NCBI GenBank assembly: GCA_003217835.1
Contig: QHMQ01000140.1
Span: forward strand, 1-24,693
Direction: 5' to 3'
Length of the DNA: 24,693 nucleotides
Source of the DNA: Verrucomicrobiota bacterium
GTDB taxonomy: Bacteria > Verrucomicrobiota > Verrucomicrobiia > Chthoniobacterales > UBA10450
The notes under the pieces were generated by a model. The model made no database searches. It was not told the DNA's origin and worked only from the letters and a program-made list of their open reading frames with translations. This document shows positions 6,937-13,493 of the stretch, piece by piece. Within the stretch, counting starts at the first letter, position 1; each line of letters opens with the position of its first letter. The position numbers and the translations under genes were made by a program.

Positions 6937-7389
6937 GTGGGAAAAATTGTTACGGCTTCCTTATTACTTCTGGCTGCTTTCTCTTTTGCCCATGCTCAGG
7001 ATCAAGAAAGTAAACTCGTCGAACGCCTCCTCAGGCCAGACATGACCCTGCAAAGTACGGCGCAAACCAAAAAATTCATCGCCGAGGGCGCATCTATAAA
7101 TAAGCGAGCGACCGTAGGAGCATTTTACATCCAGAGAAAATCCAGCTCGAAGAGTTTCGCTGACACGCACGACTTTTCGACGCGGCAAGCCAATTCTCAA
7201 TCGTTCCGCGGCACCCACACCGCATTCGATACTTCGTCGCAGCAGCCAATCGGAGGTTCGCAGCCGGCTTATTCAACCCAAGTCGCGCGCGGTGTCCGCG
7301 ATGCGCCTCAAGCGATCAGGGGAAAAGTCAAAAGGCACTTAACCGCAAAAATGCTCCGCTTACGATTGAGCAGGTGCGCGAGTTGCTGA
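6937..7389 (+). CDS. Secreted small protein of unknown function, C-terminus frameshifted
   Basis: The 150-residue product starts at a GTG with a clear Sec signal peptide (MGKIVTASLLLLAAFSFAHA, cleavage before QDQ). It is then rich in Ser, Thr, Gln and Arg with no recognisable domain (for example KSFADTHDFSTRQANSQSF). In this frame it ends in the unlikely LTAKMLRLRLSRCASC. The neighbouring frame, ending in TAG at 7401-7403, reads ALNRKNAPLTIEQVRELLNKNK, a much more natural helical C-terminus. A one-base loss in the GGGGAAAA run at 7319-7326 would explain the change, giving an intended protein of about 156 residues. I recall secreted low-complexity proteins ending in (T/S)I(D/E)QVRELLNK from related bacteria, but I cannot check this here. 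It is followed by tyrS. Confidence 0.6.
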   Translation: MGKIVTASLLLLAAFSFAHAQDQESKLVERLLRPDMTLQSTAQTKKFIAEGASINKRATVGAFYIQRKSSSKSFADTHDFSTRQANSQSFRGTHTAFDTSSQQPIGGSQPAYSTQVARGVRDAPQAIRGKVKRHLTAKMLRLRLSRCASC

Positions 7390-7438
7390 ACAAAAACAAG
7401 TAGCGCACTCAACCGGTGCACTATTCTGTGGTGGAATC

Positions 7439-8614
7439 ATGCAACCGGATGAAGTTCTCGCGTTTCTAAAACAAGGCGCTGCGCAGATCATCAGCGACAA
7501 TGAACTACGCAAAAAACTTGCGCTCGACCGGCCGCTCCGGGTAAAGCTCGGGGTCGATCCTACCAGCTCGGATATTCATCTAGGCCATACGGTCATTTTT
7601 CGAAAACTTCGGCAGTTTCAAGATCTGGGTCACCAAGCGGTTCTCATCATCGGTGATTTCACGGGGATGATTGGCGACCCGAGCGGCCGTTCGGCCACGC
7701 GGCCGCAATTAACCCATAAAGAAGTACTGGCAAATGCCGCAACTTACCGTGAGCAAGCATTCAAGATTCTCGATCCGGCCCGCACTGAAACCGTCTGCAA
7801 TGGCGACTGGTTTCGAACGATGTCGTTCGAAGACGTCATTCGCCTGAACAGCCGCGTGACGCTGCAACAGATGTTGCAACGCGAAGATTTCCGGGCTCGA
7901 ATCGATAATCAGGAACCGATTCGTGCCCACGAAATTCAGTACCCGATTATGCAAGGCTGGGACTCGGTTATGGTGAAAGCGGATGTCGAGCTTGGTGGGA
8001 CCGATCAGCTTTTCAATATCCTGGTGGGGCGCGAGTTTCAAAAAGAGGAAGGCTTGCCACAGCAAGTCGCTTTTCTTCTCCCCATTCTCGAGGGTTTGGA
8101 TGGGTCTAGGAAAATGAGCAAAAGCCTCGGCAATTTCGTGGCAATCAACGAGTCCGCCTCAGATATGTTTGGGAAGTTGATGAGCATTTCGGATGAACTG
8201 ATGGCGCGCTATTATCCATTGCTTATTGGGAAGGCGCCGCCCGCCGGGGCACATCCGCTTGACGCCAAAAAGCAACTGGCGTTCGAAATCGTGCAGACAT
8301 ACCACTCAACTGCCATTGCGCGACAAACGCTCGATCAATGGGACACCCGCTTTAGCAAACGTGATTTGGAACATGCTGACCTGCCGATGTTTTCAACGAC
8401 TGCACCCGGCAAGCTTGACGCCGTCTCGCTCGTCTCGCTTGTTTATCGGGAAGCATTCAACGTCCAAAAATCCCGCAGTGAGGCCTCGCGGCTCATTAAA
8501 CAAGGGAGCGTGGAACTGGACGGAGTGAAGATTCGCGACCCGAAAGCAGCGATTAGCCTCGAGCCTGGCCAGATTCTTCGGCTCGACAAAAAACACGCGG
8601 TGCGAATAGCATAA
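7439..8614 (+). CDS. tyrS: Tyrosyl-tRNA synthetase
   Basis: TyrRS attaches tyrosine to tRNA-Tyr in the cytoplasm. The 391-residue protein has the class I signature LGVDPTSSDIHLGH (residues 37-50, HLGH being the HIGH motif), the IGDFTGMIGDPSG loop, and the ATP-binding KMSKS at 225-229 within LDGSRKMSKSLGNF. The C-terminal 55 residues, with SRSEASRLIKQGSVELDG, form an S4 RNA-binding domain. Length and order are normal. The ATG at 7439 has a weak GTGGA just upstream. It is the last plus-strand gene and faces the SRPBCC-like gene, with a hairpin terminator in the 71-bp gap. Confidence 0.97.
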   Translation: MQPDEVLAFLKQGAAQIISDNELRKKLALDRPLRVKLGVDPTSSDIHLGHTVIFRKLRQFQDLGHQAVLIIGDFTGMIGDPSGRSATRPQLTHKEVLANAATYREQAFKILDPARTETVCNGDWFRTMSFEDVIRLNSRVTLQQMLQREDFRARIDNQEPIRAHEIQYPIMQGWDSVMVKADVELGGTDQLFNILVGREFQKEEGLPQQVAFLLPILEGLDGSRKMSKSLGNFVAINESASDMFGKLMSISDELMARYYPLLIGKAPPAGAHPLDAKKQLAFEIVQTYHSTAIARQTLDQWDTRFSKRDLEHADLPMFSTTAPGKLDAVSLVSLVYREAFNVQKSRSEASRLIKQGSVELDGVKIRDPKAAISLEPGQILRLDKKHAVRIA

Positions 8615-8630
8615 ACGCCCCGCGTACAGT

Positions 8631-8664
8631 AAAAGAGCCACAAGATTGGCAACTTCGTGGCTCT
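8631..8664 (-). terminator. Hairpin terminator between converging genes
   Basis: AGAGCCAC (8634-8641) and GTGGCTCT (8657-8664) are perfect 8-bp arms around a 15-base loop that includes a further AAG/CTT pairing. On the minus strand the stem is followed by a short T run (8631-8633), which suits the SRPBCC-like gene ending at 8686. It may also stop tyrS transcription, although there is no T run on that side. Confidence 0.5.
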
Positions 8665-8685
8665 CCGAAACAAACTATGTAGAGT

Positions 8686-9138
8686 TCAAGCGGCAACCGT
8701 TTGGAACATCGGCAAAACCGGCGCACGCTCAAGATAACTTGCGGCGATTCCTTCGAAATGCGCGCGGATGCTGCGCAGCTCGGCAGTCACAAACGTATCG
8801 ACAAAGCGCAAGCGCCGGTCGAGCCAGGCAAACAACCTGTTCCTGATCTCGTAATGAACTGCAAGCGTGACCTCTGTGCAGTTTGGCCGGATCTCAGCAA
8901 AGTCAACGATTCCCATCAAGTTGATATTTCCGCCCACGGACTCAAACGAATACTGATCGGGCGAATCGCTGTCGACCGACAGAAGGACCGTATGAGCTTC
9001 AAAACCGAGCGGACCGCGAAAGCTGAAATCAACGGTCTTAGACGAAGTCACTGTCGCCCTTGTCACCATGAGGAACTGCCGGCGATATGATTGAATGCTG
9101 GCAAGACGGGCTTTGCATTCCGCTAACGGCTGACTCAT
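8686..9138 (-). CDS. SRPBCC/START-like protein of unknown function
   Basis: A protein of 150 residues from the ATG at 9138 (MSQPLAECKARL), or 158 from the ATG at 9162. Alternating strands such as TVDFSFRGPLGFEAHTVLLSVD, DQYSFESVGGNINLMGIVDF and TEVTLAVHYEIRN lead to a long C-terminal helix (DTFVTAELRSIRAHFEGIAASYL). This strand-strand-helix order is that of the SRPBCC (START/polyketide cyclase-like) hydrophobic-ligand fold. I recognise the fold pattern, not a specific family, and there is no catalytic signature. The gene is minus-strand, downstream of purS-purQ-bioD but separated from bioD by a palindrome-rich 125-bp gap, so it probably has its own promoter. Confidence 0.6.
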   Translation of the reverse strand: MSQPLAECKARLASIQSYRRQFLMVTRATVTSSKTVDFSFRGPLGFEAHTVLLSVDSDSPDQYSFESVGGNINLMGIVDFAEIRPNCTEVTLAVHYEIRNRLFAWLDRRLRFVDTFVTAELRSIRAHFEGIAASYLERAPVLPMFQTVAA

Positions 9139-9184
9139 ATGTAAGGTTTTTTGTAAAAGCATAGGAGTAAGGTTTGTTGCCTTA

Positions 9185-9206
9185 ATTCTAGCAATGGCAA
9201 TGCCAT
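9185..9206 (-). promoter_or_regulatory. Extended -10 with overlapping palindrome
   Basis: On the minus strand TGCTAGAAT (9185-9193) is an extended -10 element (TGnTAGAAT, five of six to consensus), about 22 bases before the ATG at 9162 and 46 before the one at 9138. Immediately upstream lies the perfect palindrome ATGGCA-A-TGCCAT (9194-9206), where a regulator could block polymerase. No good -35 box is seen. Confidence 0.35.
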
Positions 9207-9246
9207 CCCGTTTCCCCTAGGGAGCGAGTCGAAATGACCCACATTT

Positions 9247-9267
9247 AGTGTAAATCTTATTTACACT
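9247..9267. promoter_or_regulatory. Operator-like inverted repeat
   Basis: AGTGTAAAT-CTT-ATTTACACT has perfect 9-bp arms around three bases. It is AT-rich with no T run, more like a dimeric regulator site than a terminator. It lies 20 bp past the bioD stop and upstream of the SRPBCC-like gene. Beside it is a second inverted repeat, CTCGT (9266-9270) with ACGAG (9283-9287), enclosing CCACGTGG (9275-9282). Confidence 0.45.
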
Positions 9268-9287
9268 CGTGTATCCACGTGGACGAG

Positions 9288-9938
9288 CTAAGATGTTCGC
9301 GTCGAATCAATCATCAATCGCCAGTCAACAGGAAAGTCAGTCATATTTTCAGTTAATCCAGTAAATATTGGGACATCGACGATCTTCTTTAAAATGTCGA
9401 GGTTGGTCACGGAGGCGATATCGCTTGTCTCAGGAACGCCATTTAACACAACGCCGAGACAACGAAGCGCGTGCTCAGCAATGCTCCGCACGGTCAGTAC
9501 TGTGTGATTAAGGCACCCCAGCCGGTTCTGCGCTACCACCAGCACTGGTAAAGACATCTCGACGGCCAAATCGCTCACAAAATAATCGGCACGAATCGGC
9601 ACCAGCCAACCGCCGACTCCTTCGACGACGACGTGCTCGACTCGGTTTTGAAGAGCGTGAAACGCAGCCAGGACCCGCTCGAGATCGATATAGACATCCT
9701 CCATGAGACTACCAGCAAGAGGCGCGGCCGGTGTCTTGAGCCAGACTGGGTTGATCTCCTCGATCCTCAATCCTTCACTGCCAGCAGCGAGCAGACACTC
9801 TGCGTCGCGACGATCTCCGCAACAGATCGGCTTCATTCCGACGCATCGTCTCCCTGAGGCGCGCAACAAACGCAGGATCTGGACCGCCGTGTGCGTCTTG
9901 CCTGCTCCGGTGTCTGTCCCGGCAATGAAAAGGCTCAC
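9288..9938 (-). CDS. bioD: Dethiobiotin synthetase
   Basis: BioD closes the ureido ring of dethiobiotin from 7,8-diaminononanoate, CO2 and ATP. The 216-residue protein has the P-loop GTDTGAGKT (residues 7-15, Lys14), the substrate-contacting lysine in VGMKPICCG (Lys36), and the VVVEGVGGWLVPI block (103-115) with the metal-binding glutamate (Glu106). The length is typical. It starts at a GTG whose last two bases fall within the purQ stop codon (GTGA overlap at 9935-9938), so translation is probably coupled to purQ. No other biotin gene is in the window, so it is separated from bioA, bioB and bioF. Confidence 0.93.
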   Translation of the reverse strand: MSLFIAGTDTGAGKTHTAVQILRLLRASGRRCVGMKPICCGDRRDAECLLAAGSEGLRIEEINPVWLKTPAAPLAGSLMEDVYIDLERVLAAFHALQNRVEHVVVEGVGGWLVPIRADYFVSDLAVEMSLPVLVVAQNRLGCLNHTVLTVRSIAEHALRCLGVVLNGVPETSDIASVTNLDILKKIVDVPIFTGLTENMTDFPVDWRLMIDSTRTS

Positions 9939-10663
9939 GCGACTTGCTTTGCGCGCTCTGATGTTGCGCGATTCCCGCTTATCGTTTGCACCATTGACCG
10001 AAAAATTTTTGTGCCGTCTGCGCTATCCAGCCGCAAATCGGAAGCACGATCGGGATGAGGCATCAGGCCGAAGACGTTTCGCTCGCGATTGCAGATGCCC
10101 GCGACGTTTTCAACAGAACCATTCGGATTGGCCTCGGAGACTATCCGGCCGCGGCTGTCCGCATAACGCAAAATCACTTGTCGATTTGCATTGAGCTCGT
10201 GCAATGTTTCCGCGTCAGCAAAAAAACAGCCTTCGCCGTGCGCAACCGGCAAGCGAAGAAGCATTCCTTTCGAGCAACCGTGCGTGAACGGCGAATCATC
10301 CACTTCCACCCGCGTAGTGACCATGTCGCAGACGAACCGCAGCGAACGATTCCGCACGAGCGCACCCGGTAAGAGACCGGCTTCGCATAGAACTTGGAAA
10401 CCGTTGCATGTCCCAAGCACAAGCTTACCCGCACCCGCGTCACTTATTACAGCTTGCATAATCGGGGAAAAACGAGCGATAGCGCCGCAACGGAGATAAT
10501 CTCCGTAGGCAAATCCCCCTGGGAGAACGATGGCATCAAAGTCGTCAAGTGATGTCTCCTTATGCCAGACGTACTCAGCACGCAGGCCATCAAGGCTGTT
10601 AATAGCAGCGACGCAATCCTGGTCGCAATTTGAACCGGGAAACTGAATGACGGCGAATTTCAC
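9935..10663 (-). CDS. purQ: FGAM synthase glutaminase subunit
   Basis: PurQ releases ammonia from glutamine for phosphoribosylformylglycinamidine synthase, with PurL and PurS, in purine synthesis. The 242-residue class I glutamine amidotransferase opens MKFAVIQFPGSNCDQD and has LPGGFAYGDYLR, the nucleophile elbow LGTCNGFQ (Cys86), and the histidine in GLMPHPDRASD (His203). The acidic triad partner two residues later is Asp205, where the family normally has Glu (HPER); the codon is GAT. The length is normal for the small-subunit form, about 225-240. The ATG overlaps the purS stop by four bases, and its own stop overlaps the bioD start. The large subunit purL is not in this window. Confidence 0.95.
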   Translation of the reverse strand: MKFAVIQFPGSNCDQDCVAAINSLDGLRAEYVWHKETSLDDFDAIVLPGGFAYGDYLRCGAIARFSPIMQAVISDAGAGKLVLGTCNGFQVLCEAGLLPGALVRNRSLRFVCDMVTTRVEVDDSPFTHGCSKGMLLRLPVAHGEGCFFADAETLHELNANRQVILRYADSRGRIVSEANPNGSVENVAGICNRERNVFGLMPHPDRASDLRLDSADGTKIFRSMVQTISGNRATSERAKQVA

Positions 10664-10923
10664 TTGTTCCTTTTTCGTTTTGCCGACTCGTCCTTCTGTA
10701 GCTCGTAGTCTTCGATCACCGGATTCGACAGCAAATCGCGGCAGAGGCCGTGCAGCCGCGATTCGAGTTCGCCATTTTTCCCATCGACATCGATCTCCAT
10801 ATATTTTCCGATCCTGACGCTACGCACCTCCGGCATGCCAAGATGCCGCATTGCGTCACGCACAACGTTACCTTGAGGATCGAGCACCGTGGCTTTCGGC
10901 ATCACGACGACTTTCACTTTCAT
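10660..10923 (-). CDS. purS: FGAM synthase subunit PurS
   Basis: PurS is the small dimeric subunit that bridges PurQ and PurL in the multi-subunit FGAM synthase of most non-proteobacterial organisms. From the ATG at 10923 the product is 87 residues: MKVKVVVMPKATVLDPQGNV, then AMRHLGMPEVRSVRIGKYMEI and CRDLLSNPVIEDYEL. These are the diagnostic segments, with VxDPxG near the start and LLxNPVIEDY near the end. A GGTGAG precedes this ATG closely, and the upstream GTG at 10947 would add eight unconserved residues, so I chose 10923. The C-terminal tail KDESAKRKRNK is basic. It overlaps purQ by four bases and follows the LigD ligase gene by 48 bp. Confidence 0.9.
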   Translation of the reverse strand: MKVKVVVMPKATVLDPQGNVVRDAMRHLGMPEVRSVRIGKYMEIDVDGKNGELESRLHGLCRDLLSNPVIEDYELQKDESAKRKRNK

Positions 10924-10971
10924 CGCCTCACCATATTTGCGGCTCACCGCGGAACAAGCGGAATCCGGAAT

Positions 10972-12693
10972 TCATGCCTCCCGAACAACGCCTTTGGGAT
11001 TTTTGTCCTCACGCAAGCCTAGGAAAACCGGCTGGCGCAGTTTTCCGTCCCGCGTCCATTCAGCGAATTTAATCTCACAAACGAAGACTGGATTAATCCA
11101 GGTGCATTTTCGCATTTCAGACGGGGTGATTCCTTGCACCCATTTTCCGTTCTGTTTCAAGGGGAGGTCTACAAACGGGCAATCGTCGCGCTCTTCAGCT
11201 CGGAATTTGTTGTGTAGGATCGACAATGATCTTGCGGTAAATCCGGTTCCTACTTTACCGGCGAACATCAAGCGATTGCCCGTGTAATAACCGACAAGGA
11301 TCGCGCCGAAATGTTTGCGGGATCCGCCTGGCGGCGTATACCCGCCGATGGCGAATTCCTGCTCGTTCACACACTTGAGCTTGATCCAGCTGCCGCTGCG
11401 CCGCCCCGGTTCATAAACGGAATTGCGCAGTTTGCCGATTATCCCTTCGAGGCCGCGGCGTTTCACTTCCGCCAATAATGATTTTGCATCGCCGCCGATC
11501 TCGCCCGAGTAGCGGATCGGGTCCGCGACGTCTTCACAAATTTTTGCCAGCAACTGCTTGCGCTGTATGAGCGGAAGATGAAGGAGACTTTTCCCATTGA
11601 GCTGAAGCAGATCGAACACATAAAAGCGCACCGGCGATTTGCCGCCTTCCATCTCCAACGCTTGGAGTAACTGAAACGAGGAGCGGCCTTCCTCGTCGAG
11701 TGCGACCACTTCGCCATCGATCACGCATTCGTCGATCGACAATTCTTTGATTGCATTGGCAATTTCGCGAAAGCGACTGCGCAGTTCATTTCCGTTACGC
11801 GAAGTGAGATTGACCTTGCCGTCGTCTTTGACGGCGCACGCGCGGATGCCATCGAACTTCAACTCGTAACTCCAATCGCCGCCTGATGGGGGCTTCTCCA
11901 CCAATCGCGGCTTCATTGGTTGAATGAAGCGTGGTTTAGCACTCGGTAAATCGCTGAGCTTTCCTGCGTAATCTGAAGTTGGTTCATCAAGTAGGAGATG
12001 TCCCGCGGTGGCAGGATCACCCCCTACGTCTTTTTTTTTAAGTGCGGCTTTGATGCGCGTGCGCAGTATCGATTTTGCGCCAGATGTAGATTCCTTCGCA
12101 GGCTTGTCGCGGTCAGATTCCCATTCAGCATCGCGATCTTCTGCGATCTGTTTCATTGTGCGACCGGTTTTTGCCGATTGATTTTCAAGCTTTTTGGAAG
12201 GCGAACGCGCGCTTGCGCCGGTTTTCAGAAGAAGCCATTGGTTCTTCTGCGAATCGCTGCGAATCCGAATGAGCGTCCATTCCCCTTTCGCTTTCTTTCC
12301 GTCGAGCACCAGATGTAACTTACCATCGCTCAGCGATTTAGAAGGCTGTTCTCCGTAAATATAATATGTCCCGTGGTCCCAGACCATGACCGTACCACCG
12401 CCATAATTTCCCTCTGGAATCACGCCCTCGAAGTTTTCGTATTCGATAGGATGATCTTCGACTTCCACGGCGAGATGTTTTTCACCTTGGATCCAGGGAA
12501 GTCCTTTCGGTACGGCCCAGGATTTCAAAACGCCTTCCATCTGTAGACGGAAGTCATAATGCAAGCGGCTGGCATCGTGTTTTTGAATGACGAAGCGCGA
12601 TGCGCCTTTCACCCCTTTGGGTTTCGGCTTGCTTCCTTTCGGCTCGGACGTGCGCGCAAAATCGCGCTTCGTTTTGTAAGTTCTTAGACCCAT
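10972..12693 (-). CDS. ligD: LigD 3'-phosphoesterase + ATP-dependent DNA ligase (no polymerase domain)
   Basis: A 573-residue NHEJ ligase in which an N-terminal phosphoesterase domain is fused to an ATP-dependent ligase. The phosphoesterase (about 30-160) shows FVIQKHDASRLHYDFRL (His39, His45, Asp47, Arg49), SWAVPKGLP, and DHPIEYENFEGVIPEGNYG (His81). A low-complexity linker of about 90 residues follows. The ligase has the nucleotidyl-lysine motif ELKFDGIR (Lys279), DGEVVALD, YVFDLLQLNG, GLEGIIGK and SWIKLKC, then an OB-fold domain (FAIGGYTPPGG, GKVGTGF). The polymerase domain found in three-domain LigD is absent and lies about 8 kb away as its own gene (2100-3017). The ATG at 12693 is clear. 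The gene is 48 bp upstream of purS and may be cotranscribed with it. Confidence 0.95.
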   Translation of the reverse strand: MGLRTYKTKRDFARTSEPKGSKPKPKGVKGASRFVIQKHDASRLHYDFRLQMEGVLKSWAVPKGLPWIQGEKHLAVEVEDHPIEYENFEGVIPEGNYGGGTVMVWDHGTYYIYGEQPSKSLSDGKLHLVLDGKKAKGEWTLIRIRSDSQKNQWLLLKTGASARSPSKKLENQSAKTGRTMKQIAEDRDAEWESDRDKPAKESTSGAKSILRTRIKAALKKKDVGGDPATAGHLLLDEPTSDYAGKLSDLPSAKPRFIQPMKPRLVEKPPSGGDWSYELKFDGIRACAVKDDGKVNLTSRNGNELRSRFREIANAIKELSIDECVIDGEVVALDEEGRSSFQLLQALEMEGGKSPVRFYVFDLLQLNGKSLLHLPLIQRKQLLAKICEDVADPIRYSGEIGGDAKSLLAEVKRRGLEGIIGKLRNSVYEPGRRSGSWIKLKCVNEQEFAIGGYTPPGGSRKHFGAILVGYYTGNRLMFAGKVGTGFTARSLSILHNKFRAEERDDCPFVDLPLKQNGKWVQGITPSEMRKCTWINPVFVCEIKFAEWTRDGKLRQPVFLGLREDKNPKGVVREA

Positions 12694-12703
12694 TAAATTC
12701 TTG

Positions 12704-12765
12704 GTAGCGGCGCTTCGCGAGCATCGACCTCAATCTGCCAAGCGACGGTCATTGACTGCCGCTAC
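12704..12765. repeat. 62-bp element with GTAGCGGC / GCCGCTAC ends
   Basis: GTAGCGGC (12704-12711) and GCCGCTAC (12758-12765) form perfect 8-bp terminal inverted repeats around a 46-base interior. The element fills most of the 92-bp tsf-ligD gap and, read on the minus strand, ends ten bases before the ligD ATG. Its size, terminus and position match the element at 144-203. Confidence 0.5.
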
Positions 12766-12785
12766 AATTTCAACTTCGAAGCTTG

Positions 12786-13391
12786 TTAAACTTCCGCAGG
12801 AATCGGCTCTCCAACCAGGTAGCGAGTAAAACGTCGAATCAAAATGTTCTCGCCAAGCTCCGCGATCTTTGCGTTCAGGAGTTCCTTGATCGTTTGATCG
12901 GGATTTTTGATAAAACCCTGTTCGAGCAAACAGACGGTGCTGTAAAACTTGTCGAGCTTGCCTTCAACAATCTTACTGATCACGTCCGCGGCTTTGTCTT
13001 TCATCTGCGCTTCGTAAATGGCGCGCTCGGCCTCGATCGTCTTCGACGGCACCTGTTCCCGGCTTACGTAAAGCGGATGCGCCGCGGCAATGTGTAATGT
13101 GATGTCTTTTACGAAATCGCGAAAATTCTCGTTCCTGGCCACAAAGTCGGTCTCGCAATTCACTTCCACGAGCACGCCGACTTTCCCTTGTAAATGAATG
13201 TAAGAAGCCACAATACCCTCCTTCGTCGCGCGCGAGGCTTTTTTCCCGGCGCCGGCGATCCCTTTCGTTCGCAAAATTGCCTCCGCTTTTTCGAGGTCTC
13301 CGCCACTCTCGGCCAGGGCCCGCTTGCAATCCATAAAGCCGGCGTTGGTTTTTTCGCGCAGTTGTTTCACGAGCTGAGGGTTGATTTCCAT
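12786..13391 (-). CDS. tsf: Elongation factor Ts
   Basis: EF-Ts exchanges GDP for GTP on EF-Tu. From the ATG at 13391 it is 201 residues, the short form without the duplicated core of E. coli EF-Ts. The N-terminal UBA-like segment reads PQLVKQLREKTNAGFMDCKRAL, followed by GDLEKAEAILRTKGIAGAGKKA. The EF-Tu-contacting TDFVARNENF (Thr81-Asp82-Phe83) is intact. The C-terminal part ends GENILIRRFTRYLVGE. An upstream ATG at 13403 would add MLRF, but family N-termini start at the MEIN position, so I chose 13391. That upstream ATG is itself part of an 8-bp tandem repeat. Neither start has a Shine-Dalgarno. The gene follows rpsB, as in most bacteria. Confidence 0.95.
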   Translation of the reverse strand: MEINPQLVKQLREKTNAGFMDCKRALAESGGDLEKAEAILRTKGIAGAGKKASRATKEGIVASYIHLQGKVGVLVEVNCETDFVARNENFRDFVKDITLHIAAAHPLYVSREQVPSKTIEAERAIYEAQMKDKAADVISKIVEGKLDKFYSTVCLLEQGFIKNPDQTIKELLNAKIAELGENILIRRFTRYLVGEPIPAEV

Positions 13392-13402
13392 AAAACGAAG
13401 CA

Positions 13403-13442
13403 TTGAATCGTTGAACGGTTAAACCGTTGGGGCGTTGGCGCA
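13403..13442. repeat. Five degenerate 8-bp tandem units before tsf
   Basis: The units are TTGAATCG, TTGAACGG, TTAAACCG, TTGGGGCG and TTGGCGCA, of the form TTnnnnCG in the first four. The array occupies the tsf side of the rpsB-tsf gap. It contains the near-perfect palindrome AACGGTT-A-AACCGTT (13414-13428). Confidence 0.55.
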
Positions 13443-13468
13443 CAGCGCCGAGTTGAATCTCTCAACTC
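13437..13468 (-). other. Two adjacent hairpins in the rpsB-tsf spacer
   Basis: GGCGC-ACA-GCGCC (13437-13449) is followed by GAGTTGA-ATCTC-TCAACTC (13450-13468), both with perfect arms. There is no T run on the minus strand, so they are not ordinary terminators. They could pause or stabilise the transcript between rpsB and tsf. Confidence 0.4.
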
Positions 13469-13493
13469 TCAACCAACGATTCTCCACATTGTC

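Noticed and set aside
6704..7045. 113-codon plus-strand frame overlapping dodecin and the secreted protein gene
   Set aside because: It runs antisense to dodecin and out of frame with the signal-peptide gene; its sequence looks random.
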